Positions 45,026-53,887 of a stretch of DNA of 64,000 bases are shown here, piece by piece. The translations under genes were made by a program, and so were the position numbers. Numbering within the stretch: position 1 is the stretch's first letter; every line of letters begins with the position of its first letter. A model generated the notes under the pieces. That model saw only the letters and a list, made by a program, of their open reading frames with translations. It searched no databases and was not told the origin of the DNA. This DNA comes from Alphaproteobacteria bacterium (GTDB lineage Bacteria > Pseudomonadota > Alphaproteobacteria > Sphingomonadales > Sphingomonadaceae): assembly GCA_018823325.1 (NCBI GenBank), contig JAHJIJ010000024.1, positions 1 through 64,000 on the forward strand, written 5' to 3'.

Positions 45026-46912
45026 TCAGCTCTGGCCAAGGCGGCTCTTATCGAAGATTGGCGTTTCCGGGGTGTACTGGCCGGTAAGCTGAAGAACCAG
45101 ATACTTGCTCGTGCTCCGCAGAAAAACATTCTGATGGTCCATCAATGCCTGCAAGGTGCCAAGCGCGGGCTTTGCATCGTCGCCTATGAATGTGAGTGCG
45201 TTGATGGCCTGCAATTTCACTTGCCACGGCCCGTGACCGTTCAGGATCGCAACAAGAGCGGGCACGCCAGAGCTTGCCCCGCCCAGTCCGACAAGCGCTT
45301 CAGCAGCCACGATGCGGACCTGTGGCGAACCGTCGTTCCGGACCACCTCGCGCAGAGCAGCTTTCGCACGTCTTGCTTTTGGCCCGAGAATCAACAAGCC
45401 AGTTGCCGCCCAATAGCGGAGGACGTCGACGGGGGACTGGAGCTGCGTAACGAACTCATCATATGCATTAGGGTCTCCACTTGCTGCGAGTTCACCCAGC
45501 CGCATGACGTCAGCGAGTGGATAAAGTGCAGGGTCACGACTTGCTGCGTAGCCCTCGCCACGCATTGCTTCCGGCAGAAAACCGTTGTCATGTATCGCCA
45601 GCATGTGCTGGTCCAAAGCTTGCTTCAATGCGCCTAGTCGTTCGCGCTGTGCGGGATCTTTCGCCAGATCGTGGACCTGGTCGGGATCCGTTGCCAGGTC
45701 GTAGAGCTCTTCATAGGGCTTGGTCTGGAAGAAACGGTCCTGCGCGGGGTTGAGCCGCCCGGCGAGATGCTCTCGCTCCCACGATTGATATCCCTGGGCC
45801 AGCCATTCGAAGGCGCCGTGCTGCCCCCAGGGCCGATGGGGCATATAGTTGCGAATATAGCGCCAACGGCCATCGGTGACGGTGCGAACGAAATCGATGC
45901 GTTCATCCATACGGTTGCGCATCCCGAAGGCATACGCTTGCGGTCCTGCATTCGCTGGTCCCAAAAACGGCTTGCCCGGCATGTAGCTGGGCTGCGGAGC
46001 TTCTGCGATCGAGAGCAAGGTCGGAACGAGATCGATGAAACTGACCGGCGACGTTATTTCGCTGCCCAGTGCAGCAGGCATCCAGTGTCGCCATTTGGGC
46101 GGTACATGGATGACGAGCGCGCAACGCAGGCCCTCATCGTAGCAATAGCGCTTGGACCGAGGAAGGGAGCCGCCATTATCGGAATAATAGAAAATGATCG
46201 TGTCGTCGGCTAGTCCATCGGCTTCCAACTCCGCAAGCTTCTGGCCAACCTGGGCGTCCATCTTTTCCATCAGGTTGTAATAGCTTGCATAATCCTGGCG
46301 GATTTCCGGAGTGTCCGGGAGGTAGGCCGGCACCTGGACCATGTCCGGCGTGACGCGTCCTGCGGTCGGCTTGAACAAATTGGACTCATGCGTGATCATG
46401 AAGTTGTGAACGCTCAGGAAGGGCTGACCCGCCGAGCGATCGCGCCAACTCGCCTCTGGTCCCTGACGATCCCAGATTGCTGCAGGATCCACATCACAAT
46501 TATAATCTGTTTTCACGCTGTTGGTGCAGAAATAGCCGGCCTGCCGCATGAGCTCCGGATAAGTCTGGAAGCTATCGGGCCAGTGGGCGACTGCGCGCAT
46601 CTGGTTCGCCGGGGAGCAACTCTCCGGATACATGCCCGTCAGTATGCCGAAGCGGGATGGTGCGCAAACTGGCGCATTGGAGAATGCGTTGCGATACAAT
46701 AAGCCGTTGCGCGCTAGTGAATCGATCGTCGGAGTGTGCGCCAGAGGATCGCCATAGGCGCCGATAAAGGGATTGTTGTCCTCGCTAACCAACCAGAGGA
46801 TGTTTGGCCGGCCCGACGGTCTCGTCGCCAAGGCGTTGACGCTCGGCATAGTGGCGAGCCCCGCCAAAGCTCCCATTGCAGTACGACGGGAAACGCGTAG
46901 CGCGTTGCTCAT
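45026..46912 (-). CDS. Type I sulfatase with C-terminal HEAT-like repeats (sulfatase 4)
   Basis: The N-terminus SRRTAMGALAGLATMPSVNA resembles a Tat signal (RR). Sulfatase domain: PNILWLVSEDNNPFIGAYGD, PTIDSLARNGLLYRN, the formylglycine motif CAPSR with Cys83, IIFYYSDNGGSLPRSKRY. After the catalytic domain (about 440) the last 170 residues carry helical repeats (LRYWAATGLLILGPKARRAK, VRIVAAEALVGLGGASSGVP, VKLQAINALTFIGDDAKPAL) like HEAT/PBS repeats. Its layout matches polysaccharide-lyase-locus sulfatases with repeat tails. Convergent with lacI 2; its upstream region opposes sulfatase 5. Substrate unknown. Confidence 0.88.
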   Translation of the reverse strand: MSNALRVSRRTAMGALAGLATMPSVNALATRPSGRPNILWLVSEDNNPFIGAYGDPLAHTPTIDSLARNGLLYRNAFSNAPVCAPSRFGILTGMYPESCSPANQMRAVAHWPDSFQTYPELMRQAGYFCTNSVKTDYNCDVDPAAIWDRQGPEASWRDRSAGQPFLSVHNFMITHESNLFKPTAGRVTPDMVQVPAYLPDTPEIRQDYASYYNLMEKMDAQVGQKLAELEADGLADDTIIFYYSDNGGSLPRSKRYCYDEGLRCALVIHVPPKWRHWMPAALGSEITSPVSFIDLVPTLLSIAEAPQPSYMPGKPFLGPANAGPQAYAFGMRNRMDERIDFVRTVTDGRWRYIRNYMPHRPWGQHGAFEWLAQGYQSWEREHLAGRLNPAQDRFFQTKPYEELYDLATDPDQVHDLAKDPAQRERLGALKQALDQHMLAIHDNGFLPEAMRGEGYAASRDPALYPLADVMRLGELAASGDPNAYDEFVTQLQSPVDVLRYWAATGLLILGPKARRAKAALREVVRNDGSPQVRIVAAEALVGLGGASSGVPALVAILNGHGPWQVKLQAINALTFIGDDAKPALGTLQALMDHQNVFLRSTSKYLVLQLTGQYTPETPIFDKSRLGQS

Positions 46913-47663
46913 GCTTGCTGTCCGCCTTCCTTAACTTGTTGCTCGATAACGTCGCGCAATTGCGGTGTGAACGTGCTGGGCTGTCCTGTGCCCTTGGCGC
47001 TCGACGGATCGCACCGCCCTGGGGCGACGGCTGGATCGCGCATTCGCCTACTGACCGGGCAGGGAGCTGCACATACGATGCCCAAACTGGTCAAGCGCGC
47101 AGCTTACCCGGTTTGGCAGCGGTGTCAATTTTTGAGTGACAACCTTGCTGAACTATGGTTTGAGTATCATGGATTGCGTTGTGAGCAGCGCCTTCAAGAG
47201 GCTTGGAAGTCATAAAAGAGGGGCCGTGGTGGCGTTTTCGTCTGAGATGTCAGTTGGCGGCAATCTGCCGCAAGCCTCTGGCGGCGATTGGGCTGGAACG
47301 TCCGTCGAGGCTTCCGGCCGGAGCGTCGCATGATGGCGCTATTTTGCATATTCGGCGGTTGCGAGCCTTGATGACATCATCATCCCCAAGCTCGATGAAC
47401 TGTTCGCGCTCTTCGATGCCGAGGCGATGCTGGTTCGGTTCTGTTTTTCGTCGACTGTCTGCTGATCGGGGTGCAGCCATTTTCGATTGACCTGCTTGTT
47501 GGGTGTCTCGGAGCGAGAGAGTTGAATTGATTTCTAGTCAGCCGCTGGCGCTTGCAAAGCCCGGCTCCCGATAAAAGCGCCTTGGTAGGCGCGCTCGCGT
47601 CGGCCAGAGCACCTGCAGACAGAATTTGATGAAGCTGGAAGATTTGATTGGGAGTGTTGCGGT
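46913..47663. other. 751-bp divergent intergenic region between sulfatases 4 and 5
   Basis: No convincing gene. Frames present on both strands are short and lack ribosome sites. A TGTCA ... TGACA dyad occurs at about 47,125-47,143. The region presumably holds two promoters and perhaps decayed sequence. Confidence 0.45.
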
Positions 47664-49142
47664 ATGAGAGTTCGATCCACCCTGCTTGCCGCGTGTTTTG
47701 CAGCGTCCGCGCTTGCATTTTCGTCCGGCTGCACGGGGCAGGGGATCAATTCTGTATCGGCATCACATTCCCCGGTTCGCGTGGCGGCACGTCCAAACGT
47801 CGTGGTTATCCTGGTTGATGATCTTGGCTGGCCGGACGTATCGACTTACGGCCGCAATGCGGTTCCGACGCCGAATATCGACCGGATAGCCCGCAATGGC
47901 GTGGCCTTCACCAACGGTTATGTTTCGGCCTCGGTATGCGCGGTGTCACGGGCGGGTCTGCTGACCGGTCGCGTCCCCGCGGAAATCGGTTTCACGTACA
48001 ACATAACCGATCGCGGCGGCGTGAATGCCGGTGCGGGCCTGCCGGTTGGGCAGTTGACCATCGCCGATCGGCTTAAATCACATGGCTATTCAACGGCGGT
48101 GTTTGGCAAATGGCATCAAGGCGCTGAGCGACAGTTCTATCCCACCAACCGCGGTTTTGATGAATTCTTTGGCTTCATCGCTGGCGAAACCAGTTACGTC
48201 TCGCCGGATGCGCCGGGGTTTGTAACGACGCCAACCAAGGCTGATCGACATGCAGTTGGGCCACGTGAGGGGAACCAGCAGATTGTCGAAGGGCCGGATG
48301 CTCGCGTGGTCGATAACTTCGATAAATATCTTACCACCGAGATCACGGATCGGACCGTGGATTTCATGCGTCGCCAGGCAGGCAAAGGTAAGCCGTTTTT
48401 TGCTTATGTCGCTTATAATGCGCCACACTGGCCGCTGCAGGTGCAGCAGGAATATTACGACCGGTTTGCGCATATCGAGGATCCTGTTCGTCGCACCTAT
48501 GTCGCAATGATCGCGGCTCTCGACGATGGTGTCGGCACGCTCCTCGATACGCTCCAGGAACTCGGCCAACAGGAAAACACAATCGTCGTGTTCCTTTCGG
48601 ACAATGGCTGCCCCGCACATTTCGGGTTCTGCGAAGCTGACCATCCTTGGGGTGCAGGTAAGTTTACTTATCTGGAGGGCGGCACCCGAGTGCCCTTCCT
48701 TGTCAGCTGGCTAGATGGGATAGAAGCCAGGGGACTGGTGGATACGCCGGTGTCCGCGCTGGATATTCTGCCTACAGCGCTGGCCGCCATCGAGCCGGAT
48801 CAGCCGCTTCCGGCTGAACTGGACGGGCGCGATCTGGTCGCGACGCTTGCGGAGGCGCCCGAGAGAGAGCGGACGCTTGTCTGGGGACAGGATCCTGTCT
48901 TCGCGGTACGGCAGGGTCGTTTCAAGCTTTGGCACTCGAGCGAGTGGAAGAAGACCTACCTCTATGATCTCGACGAAGATCCTGCTGAGTTGAATGACGT
49001 CAGCAATCGCTATCCCGAGGTCAGGACTGCGCTCGAACGCATTCTGACCGATTGGCGGGGCGCGCTGCCCGAGCCACTTTGGCCGCGTCAAAGCACCCGT
49101 ACCGTGACCATCAACGGTCGTGAGACCCAATGGGTATATTGA
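47664..49142 (+). CDS. Type I sulfatase with atypical CAVSR active-site motif (sulfatase 5)
   Basis: The signal is lipoprotein-like (LAACFAASALAFSSGC, Cys23). Sulfatase domain: PNVVVILVDDLGWPDVSTYG, PNIDRIARNGVAFTNGY, then SVCAVSRAGLLTGR. The modification motif is C-A-V-S-R with Cys92: the usual Pro (or Ala) at position 3 is Val94. Other landmarks are intact (AVFGKWHQGAERQF, GFDEFFGF, VFLSDNGC, LYDLDEDPAELNDV). Length 492, the normal size for this group. It is the first gene of a two-sulfatase operon; the next gene follows by 49 bp. Whether the variant motif is still modified by FGE is open. Confidence 0.85.
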   Translation: MRVRSTLLAACFAASALAFSSGCTGQGINSVSASHSPVRVAARPNVVVILVDDLGWPDVSTYGRNAVPTPNIDRIARNGVAFTNGYVSASVCAVSRAGLLTGRVPAEIGFTYNITDRGGVNAGAGLPVGQLTIADRLKSHGYSTAVFGKWHQGAERQFYPTNRGFDEFFGFIAGETSYVSPDAPGFVTTPTKADRHAVGPREGNQQIVEGPDARVVDNFDKYLTTEITDRTVDFMRRQAGKGKPFFAYVAYNAPHWPLQVQQEYYDRFAHIEDPVRRTYVAMIAALDDGVGTLLDTLQELGQQENTIVVFLSDNGCPAHFGFCEADHPWGAGKFTYLEGGTRVPFLVSWLDGIEARGLVDTPVSALDILPTALAAIEPDQPLPAELDGRDLVATLAEAPERERTLVWGQDPVFAVRQGRFKLWHSSEWKKTYLYDLDEDPAELNDVSNRYPEVRTALERILTDWRGALPEPLWPRQSTRTVTINGRETQWVY

Positions 49143-49191
49143 TGAGGCGGCAGATCAGACGTTTGAATTTAGGCAAGGCCAGGGGAAGAGA

Positions 49192-50700
49192 ATGAGCGCT
49201 GTGTCCATGAGCAAGAGGAGCTTCCTTTTGGGCGCTGCGGCTGCTGCGATGGCCAGCGCCGTCCCGTTCCGGCTTGCTGCTGCTGAAGCGCCTGTCAAAC
49301 GCAAGCGCATGAATCTTTTGCTGATTACAGCGGATGATCTGGACTGGTCGATTCCCGGCTTCATGGGCGGGCGCCCTGATCTCATGCCGAATCTCGACGC
49401 TCTTGCGCGTCGGTCACACAGGTTCGTCAACAACCGAACCGTTGTCCCGATCTGCATGCCGTCCCGCGAAGCGATGATGACCGGGCTCGTCCCGCATCGC
49501 AGCGGTGGCACAGGCTTCACGCCGGTACATGTCGGTACGCCGACGCTGACCAGCCTGCTGCAAGACGCCGGCTACTATGCCGGCGCGATCCACAAGGTGG
49601 ATCACATGATGCCCCATGAGTGTTTCCAGTGGGACTATGTGCAGCAGAGCAAGGATCGCAGCACGGTTATCCAGGCCAATGGCGCCCGGGTTGCGATGGA
49701 AGAAGCGCGCAATGGCCGCAAGCCGTTCTTCGTGAATTGCAACAGCAACGATCCGCACCGGCCCTTTTATGGCAGCCCGGCTGCTGCTCTCGTCGATCAT
49801 GACCAGACCGGGCCTTACAAGGTGGCCCGCGAGATCGAGCCGCATGAAGTCGTCGTGCCGCCGATTCTGGAGGACTTGCCAAATGTACGGGTGGAGCTGG
49901 CCCAGTATTGGAACAGTGCGCAACGCCTGGATGTCGCGATCGGCCATATCCTTCAGGTGCTCGAGGAAAGCGGCGAACGCGACAACACCGTCATCGTGTT
50001 CTGTTCCGACCACGGCATGCCATTCCCCTTTTCCAAAGCAACCTGCTATGACTACGGCACGCGCGTTCCGTTGCTCATTTCCTGGCCTGGCATGGGCGAA
50101 CCGCGCGAGTTCGCTGAGCTCACCACGCACATGGACATCATGCCGACCTTACTCGACCTGCTCGGCCTAGATGCGCCCGAGGGGCTAAACGGTGAGAGCC
50201 TGCTGCCCCTGATGATGGGGCAGGGGGAGCTTGGGCGTGATTTTACCGTCACCTATGTCAACACGCTGTCGAACGGCAACGCCTATACGACGCGCGCCAT
50301 CCAGGATCACCGCTACTCGCTCGTTTTCTCTCCTTGGGTCGACGGCAAGCTCAAATTTCGGGCAGAAAGCATGCTGGGTCTCACCTACCCGGCCATGGCG
50401 GAAGCGGCCAAAACGGATCGCCGTATCGCTGCCCGCATCGAACAATATGTATCAGGCATTCCGATGGCATTCTACGATCTGGAAGCCGATCCCGGCCAGC
50501 GCAGAAACCTCATCAATGATCGGCGGCACGCTCGCCGCATCAAGGCAATGACCGACCGGCTGTTGTCCGAGATGAAGCGCACCGGCGATCCCGAGGTGGC
50601 CAACCTGGAGACGTTCCTGGCAGGCGGGCAGCCAGTGGTCACCCAGGACCCCCAAAAATATCGCCTGCGTGGTCGTTGGCGCGATAACGGCGAGGATTGA
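49192..50700 (+). CDS. Type I sulfatase (sulfatase 6)
   Basis: Tat-like signal (SKRSFLLGAAAAAMASAVPF). Sulfatase domain: MNLLLITADDLDWSIPGFMG, LMPNLDALARRSHRFVNNR, formylglycine motif CMPSR with Cys88, GGTGFTPVHVGTPTLTSLL, FFVNCNSNDPHRPFYG, VFCSDHGMPFPFSKAT and ELTTHMDIMPTLLDLLGL. Similar to heparan N-sulfatase-like and related glycan sulfatases, though no subfamily is assigned. The ATG at 49192 follows AGGGGAAGAG. Cotranscribed with sulfatase 5. C-terminal residues 430-500 are helical with no extra domain. Confidence 0.87.
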   Translation: MSAVSMSKRSFLLGAAAAAMASAVPFRLAAAEAPVKRKRMNLLLITADDLDWSIPGFMGGRPDLMPNLDALARRSHRFVNNRTVVPICMPSREAMMTGLVPHRSGGTGFTPVHVGTPTLTSLLQDAGYYAGAIHKVDHMMPHECFQWDYVQQSKDRSTVIQANGARVAMEEARNGRKPFFVNCNSNDPHRPFYGSPAAALVDHDQTGPYKVAREIEPHEVVVPPILEDLPNVRVELAQYWNSAQRLDVAIGHILQVLEESGERDNTVIVFCSDHGMPFPFSKATCYDYGTRVPLLISWPGMGEPREFAELTTHMDIMPTLLDLLGLDAPEGLNGESLLPLMMGQGELGRDFTVTYVNTLSNGNAYTTRAIQDHRYSLVFSPWVDGKLKFRAESMLGLTYPAMAEAAKTDRRIAARIEQYVSGIPMAFYDLEADPGQRRNLINDRRHARRIKAMTDRLLSEMKRTGDPEVANLETFLAGGQPVVTQDPQKYRLRGRWRDNGED

Positions 50701-50903
50701 AGGTCACCGTATTCCGTCGCAGGTCTTGGGCGCGAAACTGCGCTCCCTTTGCTCGATTATCCAGACGATGCCTGGGTTGATTTAAGTGATCCGGGTGGGA
50801 TCAGCATCTAACCGTCACATCGGCGTCCGACGATATCGGTGTCATTCGGCCTGCGCCCGGAAAACTGGTTTCTCGGTCCAGATTCGCGGCTGAGGGGTTT
50901 GGC

Positions 50904-51842
50904 TTATTTCAAAGCCGCGCGCGCGACACATCGAAAGCCGATATGGCTGGTTGAACTATCGATGGCCTGAGGATGGCGGGCCGCTGGCCGATAGCGCTGG
51001 CAATAGCTTGCGGCGCAGAGATGAGAACCTCCTTTCAGAACTTTGCGTGGGATCGACAGGCCCGGCATGGACGGGTCGAGGCTCTCTCCCCGCGTTCCAC
51101 CGCGAGGGTTGGAAGGAACACAGCAACTGCCTCTGGTCTTTCGTTCAATGCGAGGCTGCGTGAACCAGTCGTTCGTCCACTCCCAAACATTGCCGATCAT
51201 GTCATAAAGCTCGAAGCCATTGGGCGGATAGCTGCGCACCGGAGAGGTGCGTTCGAAGCCGTCTTCCAGCGTGTTGCCATGAGGGAAGGCGCCCTGCCAG
51301 TAGTTCGCGAGCATCCTGCCCTGGGGGGCAAGCGTATCGCCCCAGGCAAAGTCAATGCCCTCGAGGCCTCCCCATGCGGCGAATTCCCATTCTGCTTCGG
51401 TGGGCAACCTTTTACCTGCCCATTTGGCATAGGCGGCTGCATCAGCATGGGCGATGTGAACGACTGGATGATCTTCGAGCCCATCCAGATTGCTGTCCGT
51501 GCCATGGGGATGTCGCCAATCCGTACCGAAGCTGAACATCCACCACTGGCTCCAGTCGCTCAGATCGACCGGTCCGGACGTTGGCTGGAAAAGCAGGGAG
51601 CCCGCGCGTGCATTGGCGGGATCCAAGCCAGGATAATCCTTCGGGTCCGGGGGAATCTCGGCAATGGTGCGATAGCCGGTGTCATCCACAAAGCGTTGGA
51701 ATGCGGCATTGGTGACAGGGGTCTCGTCGATCCAGAAGGCGTCGACCCGCACTTGGCGGACCGGAGCTTCCTCGGGATAGAATCGTTCGGACCCCATCGT
51801 GAACGTGCCGCCCTCGATCAGGCGCATGCCATCCCGATTCAT
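50904..51842 (-). CDS. Formylglycine-generating enzyme homologue, copy 2
   Basis: Same architecture as the FGE at 27,105: MRLIEGGTFTMGSERFYPEE, DETPVTNAAFQRFVDDTGY, LPTEAEWEFAAWGGLEG, GNVWEWTNDWF and HLCAASYCQRYRPAAR with the paired cysteines C276 and C281. Expected to be active. The start codon overlaps the sulfatase 7 stop (TGATG, one shared base), so this FGE is translationally coupled to a sulfatase and probably matures it. Its presence beside a second, separate FGE copy suggests specialisation. No signal peptide; cytoplasmic. Confidence 0.93.
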   Translation of the reverse strand: MNRDGMRLIEGGTFTMGSERFYPEEAPVRQVRVDAFWIDETPVTNAAFQRFVDDTGYRTIAEIPPDPKDYPGLDPANARAGSLLFQPTSGPVDLSDWSQWWMFSFGTDWRHPHGTDSNLDGLEDHPVVHIAHADAAAYAKWAGKRLPTEAEWEFAAWGGLEGIDFAWGDTLAPQGRMLANYWQGAFPHGNTLEDGFERTSPVRSYPPNGFELYDMIGNVWEWTNDWFTQPRIERKTRGSCCVPSNPRGGTRGESLDPSMPGLSIPRKVLKGGSHLCAASYCQRYRPAARHPQAIDSSTSHIGFRCVARAALK

Positions 51843-53269
51843 CAGTCAGGACGCCATTGATCGGGCACGTTGCGGCGCGGAGGATTCTGCAATTGTCGTT
51901 CGATTGGACCTTCCTTCGTGCGCAGCTGGGCAAAATGGGCGTCAGCAAGCGACAGCCGTTGTTGCATGGCGCGGACCACCTCGGGATGGAGTGATGCCAC
52001 GCTATATTCCTCACCGGCCTGGCTCATATCGTAGAGTTGCGGATAACCGCGACCATCCACGAGGAAGAGGTGGTTCATATATAGGTCGGCCCGAACATAT
52101 TTCCATCGCTGCGTCCGGATCGCGACGACCTCTTCGCTCTGGAAAAGAATCAGTTCACCATGAGGGGTTGCCCCACCACGGAGCAGCACATCGCTGATAT
52201 CCTTGCCGTCCAGTTCGAGGCCCGCAGGGACGGGAATGCCTGACAGGGAGCAGAAGGTCGGCAGCAGATCGATGCCCATCGTGACGGCATCCGACCTTAC
52301 ATTTGCGGGCACCTGGCCGGGCCAGCGGGCGATAAACGGGACGCGATAGCCGCCATCATAGCCTCCACCGCCTTTGCGTTGGCGCAGGCCGCCCGTCGAT
52401 CCCTCGAACCAGGGGCCATTGTCGGATGTGAAGATCAGCAATGTGTCCTGATCGATGCCAAGGGCTTTCAACTTGTCCATGAGCCGACCGACGAGGGAGT
52501 CGATTTCCATAACACTGTCACCATAAGCGCCCGCGCGCGCCGACTTGTTCTCGAAGCCAGGCGCGGAATAGTTGGGAAGATGAGGTGAACTGAGCGCAAG
52601 TGTGAGGAAGAAGGGCTTGTTTTTCTGCCCTTCGATGAAGCGCTCAGCCTTTGCGTAGAAAGTCTGCTGAAGGAGAGGGTAGTCCGGCTCCCACATGCCC
52701 TGCTGACCGGTTTTATCGAATTCATAAACCTGAAGAGGCGCGATATCGTGGCTGTAGGGCAGGCCGTAGAAGTAGTCGAAGCCATAGCTGGTCGGCGCCC
52801 AGTCTGGCCCGCTATGGCCCAAATGCCATTTGCCGATCAGGGCAGATGCATAGTCAACCCCCAGAGCCTTCGGGATCGTGACTTCCGAAGTCGGCATCAC
52901 TTTCGTGTGCGCTGCCAGGAGGACATCCGACATTCCAGCCCGGATGGGATAGCGCCCGGTCAGAAATCCGGCGCGAGACGGCGTGCACAGGTTCGCCGGA
53001 GCATAATAGTCTGTGAGGGTTATCCCTTCGCGCGCCATCCGATCGAGGTTGGGTGTGGGAATGTCCCGACCTCCGGTTGGTCCGATATCTCCGTAGCCAA
53101 GGTCATCGCAGTAGATGACGATGAAGTTTGGCTTCCGGCGTGTTTTGGACTGCGCCAGCCCAGCAGTCAGCATCGCCAAAGCGGTGCCGCCAATCAGCAA
53201 TTGTCGGCGGTCCATGATTGGACTTCTCACTTGCGCGGATGATCTCGCTGGCCCAGGTGTTTTCTTCAT
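51842..53269 (-). CDS. Type I arylsulfatase, Tat-exported (sulfatase 7)
   Basis: Signal MDRRQLLIGGTALAMLTAGL is Tat-like. Sulfatase domain: PNFIVIYCDDLGYGDIGPTG, TPNLDRMAREGITLTDYYA, formylglycine motif CTPSR with Cys95, ALIGKWHLGHSGPDW, GFDYFYGLPYSHD, IFTSDNGPWFEGST and GYRVPFIARWPGQ. This is the arylsulfatase A/GalNAc-6-sulfatase-like group. The start at 53269 follows GAGAGGAC; ATG 53215 would give a shorter N-terminus that still holds the signal. The gene heads a two-gene operon with FGE copy 2. Confidence 0.88.
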   Translation of the reverse strand: MKKTPGPARSSAQVRSPIMDRRQLLIGGTALAMLTAGLAQSKTRRKPNFIVIYCDDLGYGDIGPTGGRDIPTPNLDRMAREGITLTDYYAPANLCTPSRAGFLTGRYPIRAGMSDVLLAAHTKVMPTSEVTIPKALGVDYASALIGKWHLGHSGPDWAPTSYGFDYFYGLPYSHDIAPLQVYEFDKTGQQGMWEPDYPLLQQTFYAKAERFIEGQKNKPFFLTLALSSPHLPNYSAPGFENKSARAGAYGDSVMEIDSLVGRLMDKLKALGIDQDTLLIFTSDNGPWFEGSTGGLRQRKGGGGYDGGYRVPFIARWPGQVPANVRSDAVTMGIDLLPTFCSLSGIPVPAGLELDGKDISDVLLRGGATPHGELILFQSEEVVAIRTQRWKYVRADLYMNHLFLVDGRGYPQLYDMSQAGEEYSVASLHPEVVRAMQQRLSLADAHFAQLRTKEGPIERQLQNPPRRNVPDQWRPD

Positions 53270-53734
53270 CGTCCTCTCTTCCAAGTAGTTGTCATAACGA
53301 AGATCGAACAGGCCGTGAACGAGCGCTTGAACAGCGCCGAACCACTGCAAATCCCTCTCAGCAAGAAGAGCTAAGCAAAATGCCAGTCCGTGACATCGCT
53401 GTCAATAATAGTGGTGCTTCTCTTCTTTCCAGCCGTTGGCGCGTGCAATGGCGTTGCAGTGAAATGCGCGGTCTGTGCGGTAACGATGGAACCAGGGCGC
53501 CATATTCAAGCGACATGACTGCACTGTCGCGTCAGGCGCCGACCTTATTGTCGTTGGACGCTGATCAGCCCTGGACAAGAACGCAACGAAGCATGCCTGG
53601 CGGCCCAATCCCGGTGGGGAGGCTTTCAACGGGGCCGTCATCCGGATCATCTCGGCCGCATCCTTTGTGCACAAGGATGAGCGAAGGGATCGTGAAAATG
53701 GCGGTTTCCGGAAATCTGCCATGTCTGGCGGATC
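53270..53734. other. 465-bp intergenic region left of tRNA-Glu
   Basis: No supportable gene. It contains the promoter of sulfatase 7 on the left and borders the 3' end of the tRNA gene, where genomic islands often insert. No clear repeat of the tRNA 3' end was found inside the window. Confidence 0.5.
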
Positions 53735-53809
53735 TGGTGACCCCTACGGGAATCGAACCCGTGTTTCAGCCGTGAGAGGGCCGCGTCCTGACCGCTAGAC
53801 GAAGGGGCC
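53735..53809 (-). tRNA. tRNA-Glu (anticodon CUC)
   Basis: Minus-strand sequence folds as a cloverleaf: acceptor GGCCCCT pairs with AGGGGTC (one G-U), D-arm TCGTCTAGCGGTCAGGA, anticodon loop CTCTCAC giving CUC, T-arm CGGGTTCGATTCCCG, discriminator A and an encoded CCA. The 3' end faces the sulfatase island. Confidence 0.95.
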
Positions 53810-53887
53810 ACTGAGCCAGCGGCTTCGCGCCGCTGCCGTGAGAGGGCGCCTTTACGGACATGGTCCTGCGTGGTCAAGGCCATTTGC

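Noticed and set aside
47250..47480. 76-residue minus-strand frame with a faint globin-sensor-like segment
   Set aside because: Similarity is too weak and short, and no start or ribosome site supports it.
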